A stretch of 13,555 bases of DNA from an uncultured Oxalobacter sp. GTDB lineage: Bacteria > Pseudomonadota > Gammaproteobacteria > Burkholderiales > Burkholderiaceae_D. The stretch is from assembly GCA_934401755.1 (NCBI GenBank), contig CAKRSU010000038.1:1-13555 (forward strand). The letters are read 5' to 3'. Positions 6,329 to 13,555 of this stretch are shown piece after piece. Every line of letters begins with the position of its first letter. Position 1 is the stretch's first letter. The translations under genes were made by a program, and so were the position numbers. The notes beneath the pieces are model-generated. The model made no database searches. It saw nothing but the letters and a program-made list of their open reading frames with translations, and had not been told where the DNA came from.

Positions 6329-6976
6329 TTAAATAGAAAAAACGTCATCTTTCTTGCTCTTTCGAGCAATCATCCCAATTAAAGCAGACTTACCTTCATG
6401 ACGTCCTGCTTTCACATCAGCATCCCAGCTTTTAAGCTCCAATATTTCCATATCTTTTGCATATTGGCTCAACATACTTTCAGTATACAAATGATCTAAA
6501 TAGGGAGGACCTCCTGTTCCATATTCCAGTTGTTTCGTTGAATACCCCAACACAAACAGCAATCCCTGTTCTTTAAGTGTTCCAATACAACGATTAAACA
6601 TGATTTGGCGCATCGATGGCGTTGCAAACTGACACAAAATAATCGCAACGGCATCATAGATATTTTCCTGCCATGGCCAATCATCAATTCCATTGACAGA
6701 AAAATTAACCGTAACTTGATTTTCTTTCGCTAATTTTTTTGCTTTTTGTATCGCAATCTCAGAAAGATCAAAGGCATCAACAATCATTTTTTTTCGAGCA
6801 CACCAAACACTATTGCGCCCTTCACCATCAGCGACCATTAAAATTCTCTGTCCTGCATGCATAAGTGAGCTATGCGACTCAAACCATGCATTAGGCGCAC
6901 TCCCAAAGACATAATCACGATCACAATAAACATTATCCCAAAATTGTTTTGCAGCTTCTTTGGCATCCTTATTCAT
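6329..6976 (-). CDS. Class I SAM-dependent methyltransferase
   Basis: A 215-residue Rossmann-fold methyltransferase. The SAM-binding motif I reads ILMVADGEGRN (45-55); DAFDLSEIAIQKAK (67-80) follows as the acidic strand-2 region that holds the ribose; a WPWQENIYDAVAII stretch supplies motif IV. The opening AAKQFWDNVYCDRDYVFGSAPNAWF resembles TehB-like and thiopurine-type small methyltransferases; the substrate cannot be read from sequence. Start: the frame opens at 6982, but AAGGA (6984-6988) would be one base from that ATG and is 7 bases from the ATG at 6976, which I choose. It begins 22 bases after pgm ends, so co-transcription is likely. No key motif is missing. Confidence 0.88.
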   Translation of the reverse strand: MNKDAKEAAKQFWDNVYCDRDYVFGSAPNAWFESHSSLMHAGQRILMVADGEGRNSVWCARKKMIVDAFDLSEIAIQKAKKLAKENQVTVNFSVNGIDDWPWQENIYDAVAIILCQFATPSMRQIMFNRCIGTLKEQGLLFVLGYSTKQLEYGTGGPPYLDHLYTESMLSQYAKDMEILELKSWDADVKAGRHEGKSALIGMIARKSKKDDVFSI

Positions 6977-6982
6977 CAACAT

Positions 6983-6988
6983 TTCCTT
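6983..6988 (-). promoter_or_regulatory. Ribosome binding site deciding the methyltransferase start
   Basis: AAGGAA on the minus strand. Only the second of two close ATG codons (6976) has proper spacing (7 bases); the ATG at 6982 lies directly after it. Confidence 0.6.
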
Positions 6989-6998
6989 AATTATTTGA

Positions 6999-8624
6999 TT
7001 ACTGAATAATCATTGTTGGACGAACCATCCCTGTAAATTCAGAAATTTTTGCGACTTTCTCCGCGATATCAATGAGATCTTGCAAGGCTCCTTGAATATC
7101 AACATCGAGCTGATTCGCATCATATCGATCAAAATAAACCCGTAAAGTTGCTCCAATTGTTCCCGTTCCTGATAAACGAAAAATAATACGGGAACCATCT
7201 ATAAAGAAAATACGAATCCCTTGATGTTGAGAAATTGATTGGTCAACTGGATCATGATAGGTAAATTCATCGGCTTTTTGAATCGTATAGCCTCTATATT
7301 CTTGTCCTATTAAATACTTAAGTTGAGAACAAAGGGTTTCCATTAATGCAAGGGCACGTGTTCGATCAATATTTTCATAGTCATGGCGAGCATAATAATT
7401 TCGACCATAACGTTTCCAATGCTGACGAACAATGCCATCAACAGAATTTCCCGTTTTTGCTAATAGGTTCAACCAAAATAAAATCGCCCATATCCCATCT
7501 TTTTCACGAATATGAAAAGACCCAGCGCCATAACTTTCTTCGCCGCAAAGCGTAATTTTTCCACTGTCTAAAAGTTTACCAAAAAATTTCCATCCTGTTG
7601 GTGTTTCATAATGCGGAATACCCAATGTTTCAGCCACTCGATCAACCGCAGCTGATGTTGGCATAGAACGCGCAACGCCTAAAATTCCCTTTCTATATTC
7701 TGGAATAACCGTTGCATTAGCCGCCAAAATCGCCAGATTATCTGACGGGGATACCACGATATGTTGGCCAATAATCATATTTCTATCACCATCACCATCC
7801 GTTGCAACTGCCATATCAACATCCAAATTATGCACGCTTTCTATTAACGCTTTAGCATTAACAGGGTTCGGATCTGGATGATACCCACCAAAATCAGGAA
7901 GAGGCTTTTCATGAATAACCGTACCATTAGGTGCACCTAGCATCTCCTCGATAATACGAACAGCATAGGGACCACAAACCGCATGCATTGCATCAAAACG
8001 CAAACGAAATCCATTTGAAAATAAACGACGAATTGCTTCAAAATCAAAGATAGACGCCATCTGTTTTGCATAATCTACGATGGGATCAAAAACCTCAACA
8101 ACCATATTTCCGATTTGAAATGTCCCTAATTGAGACAAATCAATATCGGGAATATCAACGATACGGTACGTTTTGATAAGTTGTGAATAGGCATAAATAG
8201 CATCTGTTATTCGCTCTGGAGCAGCTCCTCCATTTTCAATATTGAACTTAATGCCAAAATCTCCCTGAGGTCCTCCTGGATTATGACTCGCCGATAAAAC
8301 AAATCCTCCAAAAGTTTGATATTTTCGAATAACACAGCTACAAGCTGGTGTCGATAAAATTCCATTTTGACCCACCATAACTTTACCAACACCATTTGCA
8401 ACGGCCATCTTAAGAATCGTTTGAATCGCCTTAGCATTATGAAAACGACCATCGCCTCCTAATACGAGTACTTTCCTCTGAAATCCTTTTACTGTATCAA
8501 AAACAGATTGAATAAAATTTTCTAGATAATGGCGCTGTTGAAACACAGTAACTCGTTTACGTAATCCCGATGTTCCTGGTTTTTGATCGTCAAACGGAAT
8601 GGTCTTAATGCTCTGGATAATCAT
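6999..8624 (-). CDS. pgm: Phosphoglucomutase (alpha-D-glucose phosphate-specific)
   Basis: Interconverts glucose 1-phosphate and glucose 6-phosphate in the cytoplasm, linking glycolysis with glycogen and envelope sugar nucleotides. The 541 residues match the usual bacterial Pgm length. All landmarks are present: N-terminal KPGTSGLRKR (15-24), catalytic phosphoserine loop SASHNPGG with Ser113, metal loop DGDGDR (276-281), sugar loop GEESYGAGSF (361-370) and phosphate-binding RLSGTGT (483-489). Start: the frame extends to 8648, but AGGGAGG (8629-8635) is 4 bases from the ATG at 8624, which is therefore preferred; the upstream ATG would place this site inside the gene. The methyltransferase and zinc-ribbon genes follow closely. 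ETF-QO lies 70 bases upstream on the same strand. Confidence 0.96.
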   Translation of the reverse strand: MIIQSIKTIPFDDQKPGTSGLRKRVTVFQQRHYLENFIQSVFDTVKGFQRKVLVLGGDGRFHNAKAIQTILKMAVANGVGKVMVGQNGILSTPACSCVIRKYQTFGGFVLSASHNPGGPQGDFGIKFNIENGGAAPERITDAIYAYSQLIKTYRIVDIPDIDLSQLGTFQIGNMVVEVFDPIVDYAKQMASIFDFEAIRRLFSNGFRLRFDAMHAVCGPYAVRIIEEMLGAPNGTVIHEKPLPDFGGYHPDPNPVNAKALIESVHNLDVDMAVATDGDGDRNMIIGQHIVVSPSDNLAILAANATVIPEYRKGILGVARSMPTSAAVDRVAETLGIPHYETPTGWKFFGKLLDSGKITLCGEESYGAGSFHIREKDGIWAILFWLNLLAKTGNSVDGIVRQHWKRYGRNYYARHDYENIDRTRALALMETLCSQLKYLIGQEYRGYTIQKADEFTYHDPVDQSISQHQGIRIFFIDGSRIIFRLSGTGTIGATLRVYFDRYDANQLDVDIQGALQDLIDIAEKVAKISEFTGMVRPTMIIQ

Positions 8625-8628
8625 AATT

Positions 8629-8635
8629 CCTCCCT
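8629..8635 (-). promoter_or_regulatory. Strong ribosome binding site of pgm
   Basis: AGGGAGG on the minus strand, 4 bases before the ATG at 8624. It rules against the longer start at 8648, which would have this site within its coding sequence. Confidence 0.75.
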
Positions 8636-8694
8636 TAATCCTGAGCATGCTAGCAGAATCAATTCACCCCTCCTAATAAAATATCTTTAGAAAA

Positions 8695-10365
8695 CTACAT
8701 ATTAGGATAATTAGGGCCATTTCCCCCTTCAGGAGATACCCAAATGATATTTTGGGTCGGATCCTTAATATCACATGTTTTACAATGCAAACAATTTGCA
8801 GCATGGATTTTTAAATGAGGAACACCCTCTGAATCCATCACATATTCATAAACACCAGCAGGACAATATCTCGTTTCTGGTCCCGCATATTGTTGAAAAT
8901 TAACGATTTGCATTTTTTGGGGATCTTTTAAAGTCAAATGCACCGGCTGATTTTCTTCATGCATCGTTCCCGATAAATAGACTGAAGAAGGAATATCAAA
9001 TGTTATTTTTCCATCTGGCTTCAAATAATGAATCGAAGAACATTCATTGGCAGGACGCAAATAAATATAATCTGGAATATGACGATGTAATGTCCAAGGA
9101 GCTTTTCCTCGAAAAAGCACTTGATCCATCCCAAACATTAACGTTGCCCATTTCAGTTTTTTCTCCATCCATGGTTTAAAATTACGAACCCGCATCAATT
9201 CGTCATATAGCCAGGATCTCTTAAAGGCCTTAGGATATTCAGATAATACATCATGAGAACGCCCCTCAATTAATGCAGCCACCAAAGCTTCAGCTGCCAA
9301 CATTCCTGATTTAATCGCAGTATGAATACCTTTAATTCGACCGCCATTTAAAAATCCAGCCTCACATCCCACTAAAACGCCACCAGGAAAAACCATTTCA
9401 GGCAATGCTTGTATACCACCAGCAGTTAATGCGCGTGCGCCATAAGCAAGACGCTCTCCCCCTTCAAGAAAACGCCGAATTGCAGGATGAGATTTATAAC
9501 GCTGAAATTCCTGAAAAGGAGAAAGCCAAGTATTACTATAATTTAACCCTACCGTAAATCCAATGGAAATTTCATGATTCTCCATGTGATACATGAAAGA
9601 ACCGCCATAGGTATACCGATCCAAGGGCCAACCCGCCGTATGGATCACCATCCCTTTTCGATGAACTTCTGGCCTAACTTTCCAAATTTCTTTAATTCCA
9701 ATCGAATAGGCTTGAGGATCTTTTCCGGCATCTAATTGAAATTTTTCAATTAATTGCCGACCTAACTGCCCTCGCGTTCCCTCAGCAAAAATAGTATAGC
9801 GTGCTAATATTGCCATTCCTCGCTGAAAATGTTGGGTCGGTTTTCCATCTTTTCCGATCCCCATATCACCTGTTGCAACACCTTTAACTGCGCCATTTAC
9901 ATCATAAAGGATTTCTACCGCCGCAAATCCAGGAAATACATCAACTCCCAACGCCTCCGCCTGAATTGCCAACCAACGAACTAACTCAGCTAATGAAATA
10001 ATATAACACCCTTCATTTTGCAAGGATTTAGGCATCATCCACTCAGGCGTTTCTGAAACTTTGTTTTTACTTAAGAACATAAAATGCTCTTCAGATACTG
10101 CCGTTGTTACAGGGGCATTACGTTTTTGCCAATCAGGAAACAACTCGTTTAAACTGATAGGATCCATAATGCCTCCCGAAATGATATGAGCTCCGGGTTC
10201 AGATCCTTTTTCAAGAACGCAAACAGAGATATCTTGTCCAAATTTTTCAGCTAATTGCCGAATACGAATTGCCGCAGCTAATCCTGATGGCCCCGCGCCG
10301 ACTACAACAACATCGTATTCCATCGATTCACGTGGTCCAAGGTCGATCTGTTCCTGTTGAATCAT
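8695..10365 (-). CDS. Electron transfer flavoprotein-ubiquinone oxidoreductase
   Basis: Passes electrons from reduced ETF (fatty-acid and amino-acid dehydrogenases) to ubiquinone at the inner membrane. The 556 residues match bacterial and mature mitochondrial ETF-QO. An N-terminal FAD-binding motif VVVVGAGPSG (19-28) is followed by LEKGSEPGAHIISGG, the family's conserved second strand. The C-terminal 4Fe-4S ligands are all present: Cys501, Cys525, Cys528 and Cys531. The middle part with GGIQALPEMVFPGGVLVGCEAGFLN in pieces is also typical. GGAAG lies about 9 bases before the ATG at 10365; a second ATG at residue 15 lacks a ribosome site. No etfAB genes are in the window. A candidate promoter lies at 10399-10427, divergent from the thioesterase gene; coupling with a thioesterase fits acyl-CoA metabolism but is only inferred. 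Confidence 0.96.
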   Translation of the reverse strand: MIQQEQIDLGPRESMEYDVVVVGAGPSGLAAAIRIRQLAEKFGQDISVCVLEKGSEPGAHIISGGIMDPISLNELFPDWQKRNAPVTTAVSEEHFMFLSKNKVSETPEWMMPKSLQNEGCYIISLAELVRWLAIQAEALGVDVFPGFAAVEILYDVNGAVKGVATGDMGIGKDGKPTQHFQRGMAILARYTIFAEGTRGQLGRQLIEKFQLDAGKDPQAYSIGIKEIWKVRPEVHRKGMVIHTAGWPLDRYTYGGSFMYHMENHEISIGFTVGLNYSNTWLSPFQEFQRYKSHPAIRRFLEGGERLAYGARALTAGGIQALPEMVFPGGVLVGCEAGFLNGGRIKGIHTAIKSGMLAAEALVAALIEGRSHDVLSEYPKAFKRSWLYDELMRVRNFKPWMEKKLKWATLMFGMDQVLFRGKAPWTLHRHIPDYIYLRPANECSSIHYLKPDGKITFDIPSSVYLSGTMHEENQPVHLTLKDPQKMQIVNFQQYAGPETRYCPAGVYEYVMDSEGVPHLKIHAANCLHCKTCDIKDPTQNIIWVSPEGGNGPNYPNM

Positions 10366-10398
10366 TTGCTATTTCTTCCAAATAATGCAGAATATTGG

Positions 10399-10427
10399 TT
10401 TCTATTGCTTGATTTTCTAGCAATCAA
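10399..10427 (-). promoter_or_regulatory. Candidate promoter of ETF-QO with overlapping inverted repeat
   Basis: On the minus strand TTGATT (10422-10427), 17-base spacer, TAGAAA (10399-10404); RNA would start near 10392, about 27 bases before the ATG. The -35 is one arm of TTGATT-N7-AATCAA (10409-10427), whose other arm faces the plus-strand thioesterase gene. This symmetry suggests an operator between divergent genes, though no good plus-strand -10 was found. Confidence 0.4.
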
Positions 10428-10465
10428 CACCATTTTTATTCTATCGTTACGATTTTTAGAGAATT

Positions 10466-10471
10466 AAGGAG
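10466..10471 (+). promoter_or_regulatory. Ribosome binding site of the thioesterase
   Basis: AAGGAG, 8 bases before the ATG at 10480; it supports that start over the Met at residue 9. Confidence 0.7.
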
Positions 10472-10479
10472 CATATCAT

Positions 10480-10917
10480 ATGGAAGAAAATCCATTAATA
10501 GACATGAAACAGGTATTTGTTTCAAAAATTCCAATCCGTTGGGGTGATATGGATGCAATGGGACATGTCAATAACACGATGTTCTTTCGCTATCTTGAAC
10601 AAGCTCGCATTGATTGGTATGGTAATTTAGGTCGTTCAGGAAAACCTGGCATTGAAACTTCTGTTGTCCATTGTTGGTGTTCTTACCGTCGCCCACTATT
10701 TTATCCAGGTGATTTAGAAATAAGAACTTATGCCGGACATCCAGGAAGATCAAGTTTTAGAATTGTGCAAGAAATTAGGCGAACAGATGATCCAGATACC
10801 GTTTATGCAATCGGTGGCTCTACCGTGGTCTGCGTTGATGTTTTAACAGGAAAATCAATTCCACTTCCTCACAAAATGCTCGAATTAATGTCTCCTGACA
10901 CACCAGCAGAAAACTAA
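10480..10917 (+). CDS. Acyl-CoA thioesterase, 4-hydroxybenzoyl-CoA type (hotdog fold)
   Basis: Hydrolyses acyl-CoA thioesters to free acid and CoA in the cytoplasm. The 145-residue hotdog protein carries the YbgC/4HBT signature IRWGDMDAMGHVNNTMFFRY (19-38), with Asp25 the expected catalytic acid and the GHVNN loop intact; this is the length and layout of single-domain 4HBT enzymes. Substrate length cannot be told from sequence. ATG at 10480 is preceded by a strong Shine-Dalgarno. It is divergent from ETF-QO across 114 bases and is followed by two terminators, so it is probably a single-gene transcript. Family assignment is firm; the pathway is open. Confidence 0.93.
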   Translation: MEENPLIDMKQVFVSKIPIRWGDMDAMGHVNNTMFFRYLEQARIDWYGNLGRSGKPGIETSVVHCWCSYRRPLFYPGDLEIRTYAGHPGRSSFRIVQEIRRTDDPDTVYAIGGSTVVCVDVLTGKSIPLPHKMLELMSPDTPAEN

Positions 10918-10936
10918 TTCATTTCTGAGTCTAATA

Positions 10937-10967
10937 GGCTGTATCAATCGATACAGCCATTTTTCTT
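10937..10967 (+). terminator. Intrinsic terminator of the thioesterase gene
   Basis: GGCTGTATC-AATC-GATACAGCC (10937-10958), a perfect 9-bp stem with a 4-base loop, followed by ATTTTTCTT. It starts 19 bases after the stop. Confidence 0.85.
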
Positions 10968-10969
10968 AT

Positions 10970-11009
10970 AAAACAAGCGAGAACAATGATTGCTCCCGCT
11001 TGTTTTTTT
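10970..11009. terminator. Bidirectional terminator between thioesterase and cold-shock genes
   Basis: A 15-bp stem with a one-base centre (10973-11003), from ACAAGCG...CGCTTGT. Read on the minus strand every pair forms, two of them G-U, and UUUAUA follows; it lies 23 bases past the cold-shock stop at 11026. Read on the plus strand the two wobbles become A-C mismatches but seven T follow (11003-11009). It therefore serves the cold-shock gene best and backs up the thioesterase terminator. Confidence 0.75.
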
Positions 11010-11025
11010 GTAAAAAGACTCGTTA

Positions 11026-11229
11026 TCAAATCACAGTGATATTAGAAGCCTGTTTACCTTTTGGTCCAGTGGTAATATCAAAAGAAACACGTTGATTTTC
11101 TTTTAATGATTTGAATCCTTCCGCATTAATTGCAGAAAAATGTGCAAATACATCTTCAGAACCTTCATCTGGGGTAATAAAACCAAAACCCTTAGAATCA
11201 TTGAACCATTTTACAGTACCAGTTGCCAT
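11026..11229 (-). CDS. Cold-shock protein (CspA family)
   Basis: A 67-residue single cold-shock domain: a five-stranded beta barrel that binds single-stranded RNA and DNA and melts RNA structure. RNP1 (KGFGFIT, 13-19) and RNP2 (VFAHF, 27-31) are intact, with the aromatic residues Trp8, Phe15, Phe17, Phe28, His30 and Phe31 in place. The [14 protein letters not shown] and [10 protein letters not shown] stretches match CspA-like proteins. AAGGA lies 7 bases before ATG. The leader is about 100 bases, as in cold-inducible csp mRNAs, so temperature-dependent translation is possible. Cold induction itself cannot be read from sequence. Confidence 0.97.
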   Translation of the reverse strand: MATGTVKWFNDSKGFGFITPDEGSEDVFAHFSAINAEGFKSLKENQRVSFDITTGPKGKQASNITVI

Positions 11230-11338
11230 TGCTAATTCCTTTTTCAGTTACTATCGGCTTTCGCCATCTTCAGATCGTTTGAAGCAGAAAAGAAATGACA
11301 GGCTCGATACCGCACACTACTACCCGGCCCCAAAAACG

Positions 11339-11366
11339 ATTTTATGAATAATAAACCATAATTCAA
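11339..11366 (-). promoter_or_regulatory. Promoter of the cold-shock gene
   Basis: On the minus strand TTGAAT (11361-11366), 16-base spacer, TAAAAT (11339-11344). RNA would start near 11331, leaving a leader of about 100 bases, with a short GC-rich GGGGCCGGG stretch right after the start that stands out from the A+T-rich surroundings. Confidence 0.6.
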
Positions 11367-11370
11367 TGGA

Positions 11371-11973
11371 TTACATCATTTTTTCCACATTCCATTGACC
11401 AGTGACAATTTTTTCTAACCAAAAAGCAGCAATTATGGTTTTCACATCAGTTACTTTACCTTTTTTCACCCAGTCAAAGAATTCTATGAAAGAAATTTTA
11501 AAAGACTGAATAAATTCTTCTTCATCTAAATGTGTCGTTTTAAACTCTAAATTTTTTGCTAAATAAATATCAAGATGTTCATCGGAATAACCGATTGCAT
11601 TATGAATTGTCGTCACAAAATACCATTCATTTGCAAAATAGCCAGTTTCTTCCTCTAACTCGCGTTTAGCTGCTTTAAAAGAAGTTTCTCCTTTATCAAT
11701 TTTTCCAGCAGGAAACTCAATAAAAATTCGCCCCATTGGATAACGAAACTGTCGTTCTAACAACACACGACCATCATCAAATAAAGGAATCACAACTGCA
11801 GCACCAGGATGCCGTATAAATTCTCTTGTTGCTATTTTCTTATCTGGAAGACGTACTCTATCTTTTTCAATTTGAAAAAAGCTGCCAGAATACACAATAC
11901 TTCCATCAATTTTCGTTTCCACTAATTCATTATCAGAAAAACTTTCTAAATATTTATCAATTTGTTCAGTCAT
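11371..11973 (-). CDS. Nudix hydrolase, ADP-ribose pyrophosphatase-like
   Basis: A 200-residue cytoplasmic hydrolase of nucleoside diphosphates linked to another moiety. The Nudix box is complete: GKIDKGE (90-96), seven residues, then RELEEETGY (104-112), with Glu105, Glu108 and Glu109 as the metal-binding residues. The N-terminal extension of about 55 residues and the ATREFIRHPGAAVVIPLF stretch (48-65) match ADP-ribose pyrophosphatases (NudF type), where two subunits form the site. The FIEFPAGKID context also fits. Substrate preference is inferred. The start has only GGAT upstream. It is divergent from rarA across 152 bases and ends just before the cold-shock promoter. Confidence 0.92.
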   Translation of the reverse strand: MTEQIDKYLESFSDNELVETKIDGSIVYSGSFFQIEKDRVRLPDKKIATREFIRHPGAAVVIPLFDDGRVLLERQFRYPMGRIFIEFPAGKIDKGETSFKAAKRELEEETGYFANEWYFVTTIHNAIGYSDEHLDIYLAKNLEFKTTHLDEEEFIQSFKISFIEFFDWVKKGKVTDVKTIIAAFWLEKIVTGQWNVEKMM

Positions 11974-12068
11974 TTTTATCCAATATTTATTCGCTTTGAT
12001 TATTTTGTTTATTTAATCGCAATTTTTTTAAAGCTTCTCATTCTATCCTTGAAAACAAACAAAAGGTT

Positions 12069-12097
12069 TTGCCTGTTCTCTTCCCTTCATATAGACT
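12069..12097 (+). promoter_or_regulatory. Candidate promoter of rarA
   Basis: TTGCCT (12069-12074), 17-base spacer, TAGACT (12092-12097), each four of six matches to consensus. RNA would start near 12104, after the TTG at 12069 that opens the longer frame, which supports the ATG at 12126. Confidence 0.35.
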
Positions 12098-12125
12098 ATC
12101 TTTTTATTATTCATCGATTGTTACA

Positions 12126-13421
12126 ATGTCTCAAGCTCCTCTAGCAGAGCGCCTACGCCCTCAATCCATCAATGATGTTATTGGTCAAGAACACCTTCTT
12201 GGTCCTGGGAAACCATTACGGCTAGCTTTTGAATCGGGTCAGCCGCATTCTATGATTCTATGGGGACCGCCTGGCGTTGGAAAAACAACTCTTGCTCGAT
12301 TAATGGCAAACGCATTCGATGCCGAATTTATTGCATTATCTGCAGTTCTTTCGGGCGTAAAAGATATTAGAGAAGCGGTCGAACGCGCACAATATATTCG
12401 AATACACACCAACAGACGAACGATTCTTTTTGTCGATGAAGTTCACCGCTTCAATAAAAGCCAACAAGATGCATTTTTACCTCATGTTGAAAGTGGGCTT
12501 TTTATTTTTATTGGCGCAACAACCGAAAATCCTTCCTTTGAAGTTAATAATGCACTACTTTCACGTGCTACCGTCTATATTCTCAAATCTCTCAATGCAG
12601 AACATTTAAAACAACTCATTGAACGAGCCCTTGAAAAAGAACTAACCACGATTAGCATGACAGATGATGCTCGTAATATGCTTATCGATAGTGCAGATGG
12701 CGATGCCCGTAAACTTCTAAATCTATTAGATCTTTCTGCACAAGCCGCTATTCAACAACAAACAAAAATTACAAGTGCATTATTAAAAGAAACGCTAGGA
12801 GATGCTTTTAGACGATTCGATAACAAAGGTGATGGATTTTACGATCAAATCTCCGCTTTACATAAATCAGTACGAGGATCTCATCCTAATGCAGCACTTT
12901 ATTGGTATGCTCGAATGTTAGATGGTGGCGCAGATCCACGCTACATTGCCCGTCGTGTTATTCGAATGGCATGGGAAGACATTGGACTAGCAGATCCTAG
13001 AGCAGCACAAATTGCGAATGAAGCTGCTGCAACCTATGAACGACTAGGCAGTCCTGAGGGAGAACTTGCCATTGCTCAAGCCATTATTTACTTATCCATT
13101 GCTGCAAAAAGTAACGCAGGAGAAATTGCCTATAACTCAGTTCGAGCTTTCGTTAAACGCGATCGCACGAGAGAAGTCCCTATCCACCTCCGTAACGCGC
13201 CAACAAAACTCATGAAAGAATTAGGCTATGGGCGAACTTATCGTTATGCTCATGACGAACCTAATGCATATGCAGCTGGAGAAACTTATTTTCCAGAAGG
13301 AATGGATGAAATTCCCTTTTACCAGCCTACACGATACGGATTAGAAAAGAAAATACAAGAAAAAATAGCTTGGTTAGCAGAACTAGACAAACAAGCGCTC
13401 AATAAAAATAGAAAAAACTAA
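12126..13421 (+). CDS. rarA: Replication-associated recombination protein A (RarA/MgsA)
   Basis: An AAA+ ATPase of the clamp-loader group that acts at stalled replication forks. The 431 residues match the family (about 440). Landmarks: PLAERLRPQSINDVIGQEHLL (5-25 in part), Walker A GPPGVGKT (47-54), Walker B LFVDEVH (101-107), sensor 1 GATTENPSFEVN (130-141), the arginine finger SR (146-147), and the C-terminal tetramerisation part with GDGFYDQISALHKSVRGSHP and DPRYIARR. The reading frame opens with a TTG at 12069; the ATG at 12126 gives the usual MSQAPLAERLRP start and lies after the candidate promoter, so I prefer it, although no Shine-Dalgarno precedes it. No interacting gene (ssb, recQ) is nearby. 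Function is firm from family. Confidence 0.96.
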   Translation: MSQAPLAERLRPQSINDVIGQEHLLGPGKPLRLAFESGQPHSMILWGPPGVGKTTLARLMANAFDAEFIALSAVLSGVKDIREAVERAQYIRIHTNRRTILFVDEVHRFNKSQQDAFLPHVESGLFIFIGATTENPSFEVNNALLSRATVYILKSLNAEHLKQLIERALEKELTTISMTDDARNMLIDSADGDARKLLNLLDLSAQAAIQQQTKITSALLKETLGDAFRRFDNKGDGFYDQISALHKSVRGSHPNAALYWYARMLDGGADPRYIARRVIRMAWEDIGLADPRAAQIANEAAATYERLGSPEGELAIAQAIIYLSIAAKSNAGEIAYNSVRAFVKRDRTREVPIHLRNAPTKLMKELGYGRTYRYAHDEPNAYAAGETYFPEGMDEIPFYQPTRYGLEKKIQEKIAWLAELDKQALNKNRKN

Positions 13422-13496
13422 TTTTTATAAAATAAATCAAAGTTTAAATTCAAAAAATACCAGCATACAAAAACCGCCAAAAGGAAAGTAGAGTAA

Positions 13497-13555
13497 TAGG
13501 GCAAGTTGCGCGCGTGTGTACGTGCGCTGAAGAGAGGTGTGTGTGGGGGGGGGAG
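13497..13555. other. Composition-anomalous end of the window, probable artefact
   Basis: After A+T-rich sequence the last ~60 bases become G-rich with alternating GCGCGCGTGTGTACGTGCGC-like purine/pyrimidine steps and a run of nine G (13545-13553). No reading frame, repeat end or RNA is recognisable. It looks like low-quality read end or adapter-like noise at a contig edge rather than genome. Confidence 0.6.

Noticed and set aside
6099..6332. Plus-strand frame opposite the zinc-ribbon gene
   Set aside because: Shadow of the minus-strand gene with its CxxC motifs and membrane segment.

Overview
The window reads as a low-GC (A+T-rich, roughly one third G+C by eye) proteobacterial chromosome segment. 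The housekeeping proteins RarA, the acyl-CoA thioesterase, cold-shock protein, WYL regulator and ETF-QO look most like Burkholderiales families, so a low-GC, Alcaligenaceae-like betaproteobacterium is my best guess. This is an inference from remembered family resemblance, not from a search. The 3' end of the window looks like a contig edge.

Region 1 (1-3300) is accessory in character: an orphan secreted protein with six mature cysteines (178-984), an exported protein of twelve exact-length Sel1-like repeats (1089-2651), and, convergent with it, a small membrane-anchored protein of unknown function (2660-3232, minus).

Region 2 (3311-5603) has tRNA-Pro(GGG) on the minus strand, then on the plus strand a two-gene toxin-antitoxin module (ribbon-helix-helix antitoxin plus Doc/Fic-fold toxin, ATGA overlap), a 331-base gap with two hairpins and candidate control sites, and a WYL-domain transcription regulator. 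Three places in regions 1 and 2 share an unnamed promoter layout: two copies of a GACRCA-like hexamer exactly 10 bases apart, then a -10-like box 8-9 bases further on. They precede the secreted protein, the toxin-antitoxin operon and the WYL gene. A fourth, weaker example lies just before the WYL gene and overlaps a perfect TGACA-N5-TGTCA inverted repeat.

Region 3 (5786-10365, minus) reads in the direction of transcription as ETF:ubiquinone oxidoreductase, phosphoglucomutase, a small SAM-dependent methyltransferase and a zinc-ribbon membrane protein. The last three are close enough for one operon. Better starts than the longest reading frames are given for pgm, the methyltransferase and the zinc-ribbon protein, based on Shine-Dalgarno sites or domain starts.

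Region 4 (10366-13421) has a divergent acyl-CoA thioesterase (plus), two back-to-back terminators, a cold-shock protein with a leader of about 100 bases (minus), a Nudix ADP-sugar pyrophosphatase (minus) and RarA/MgsA (plus). The last ~60 bases (GT/GC alternation and nine G in a row) differ sharply from the rest and look like an assembly or read-end artefact.

No CRISPR array, insertion sequence, integrase, phage gene or rRNA was seen. The most original signal is the shared tandem-hexamer promoter motif linking the secreted protein, the toxin-antitoxin module and the WYL regulator.
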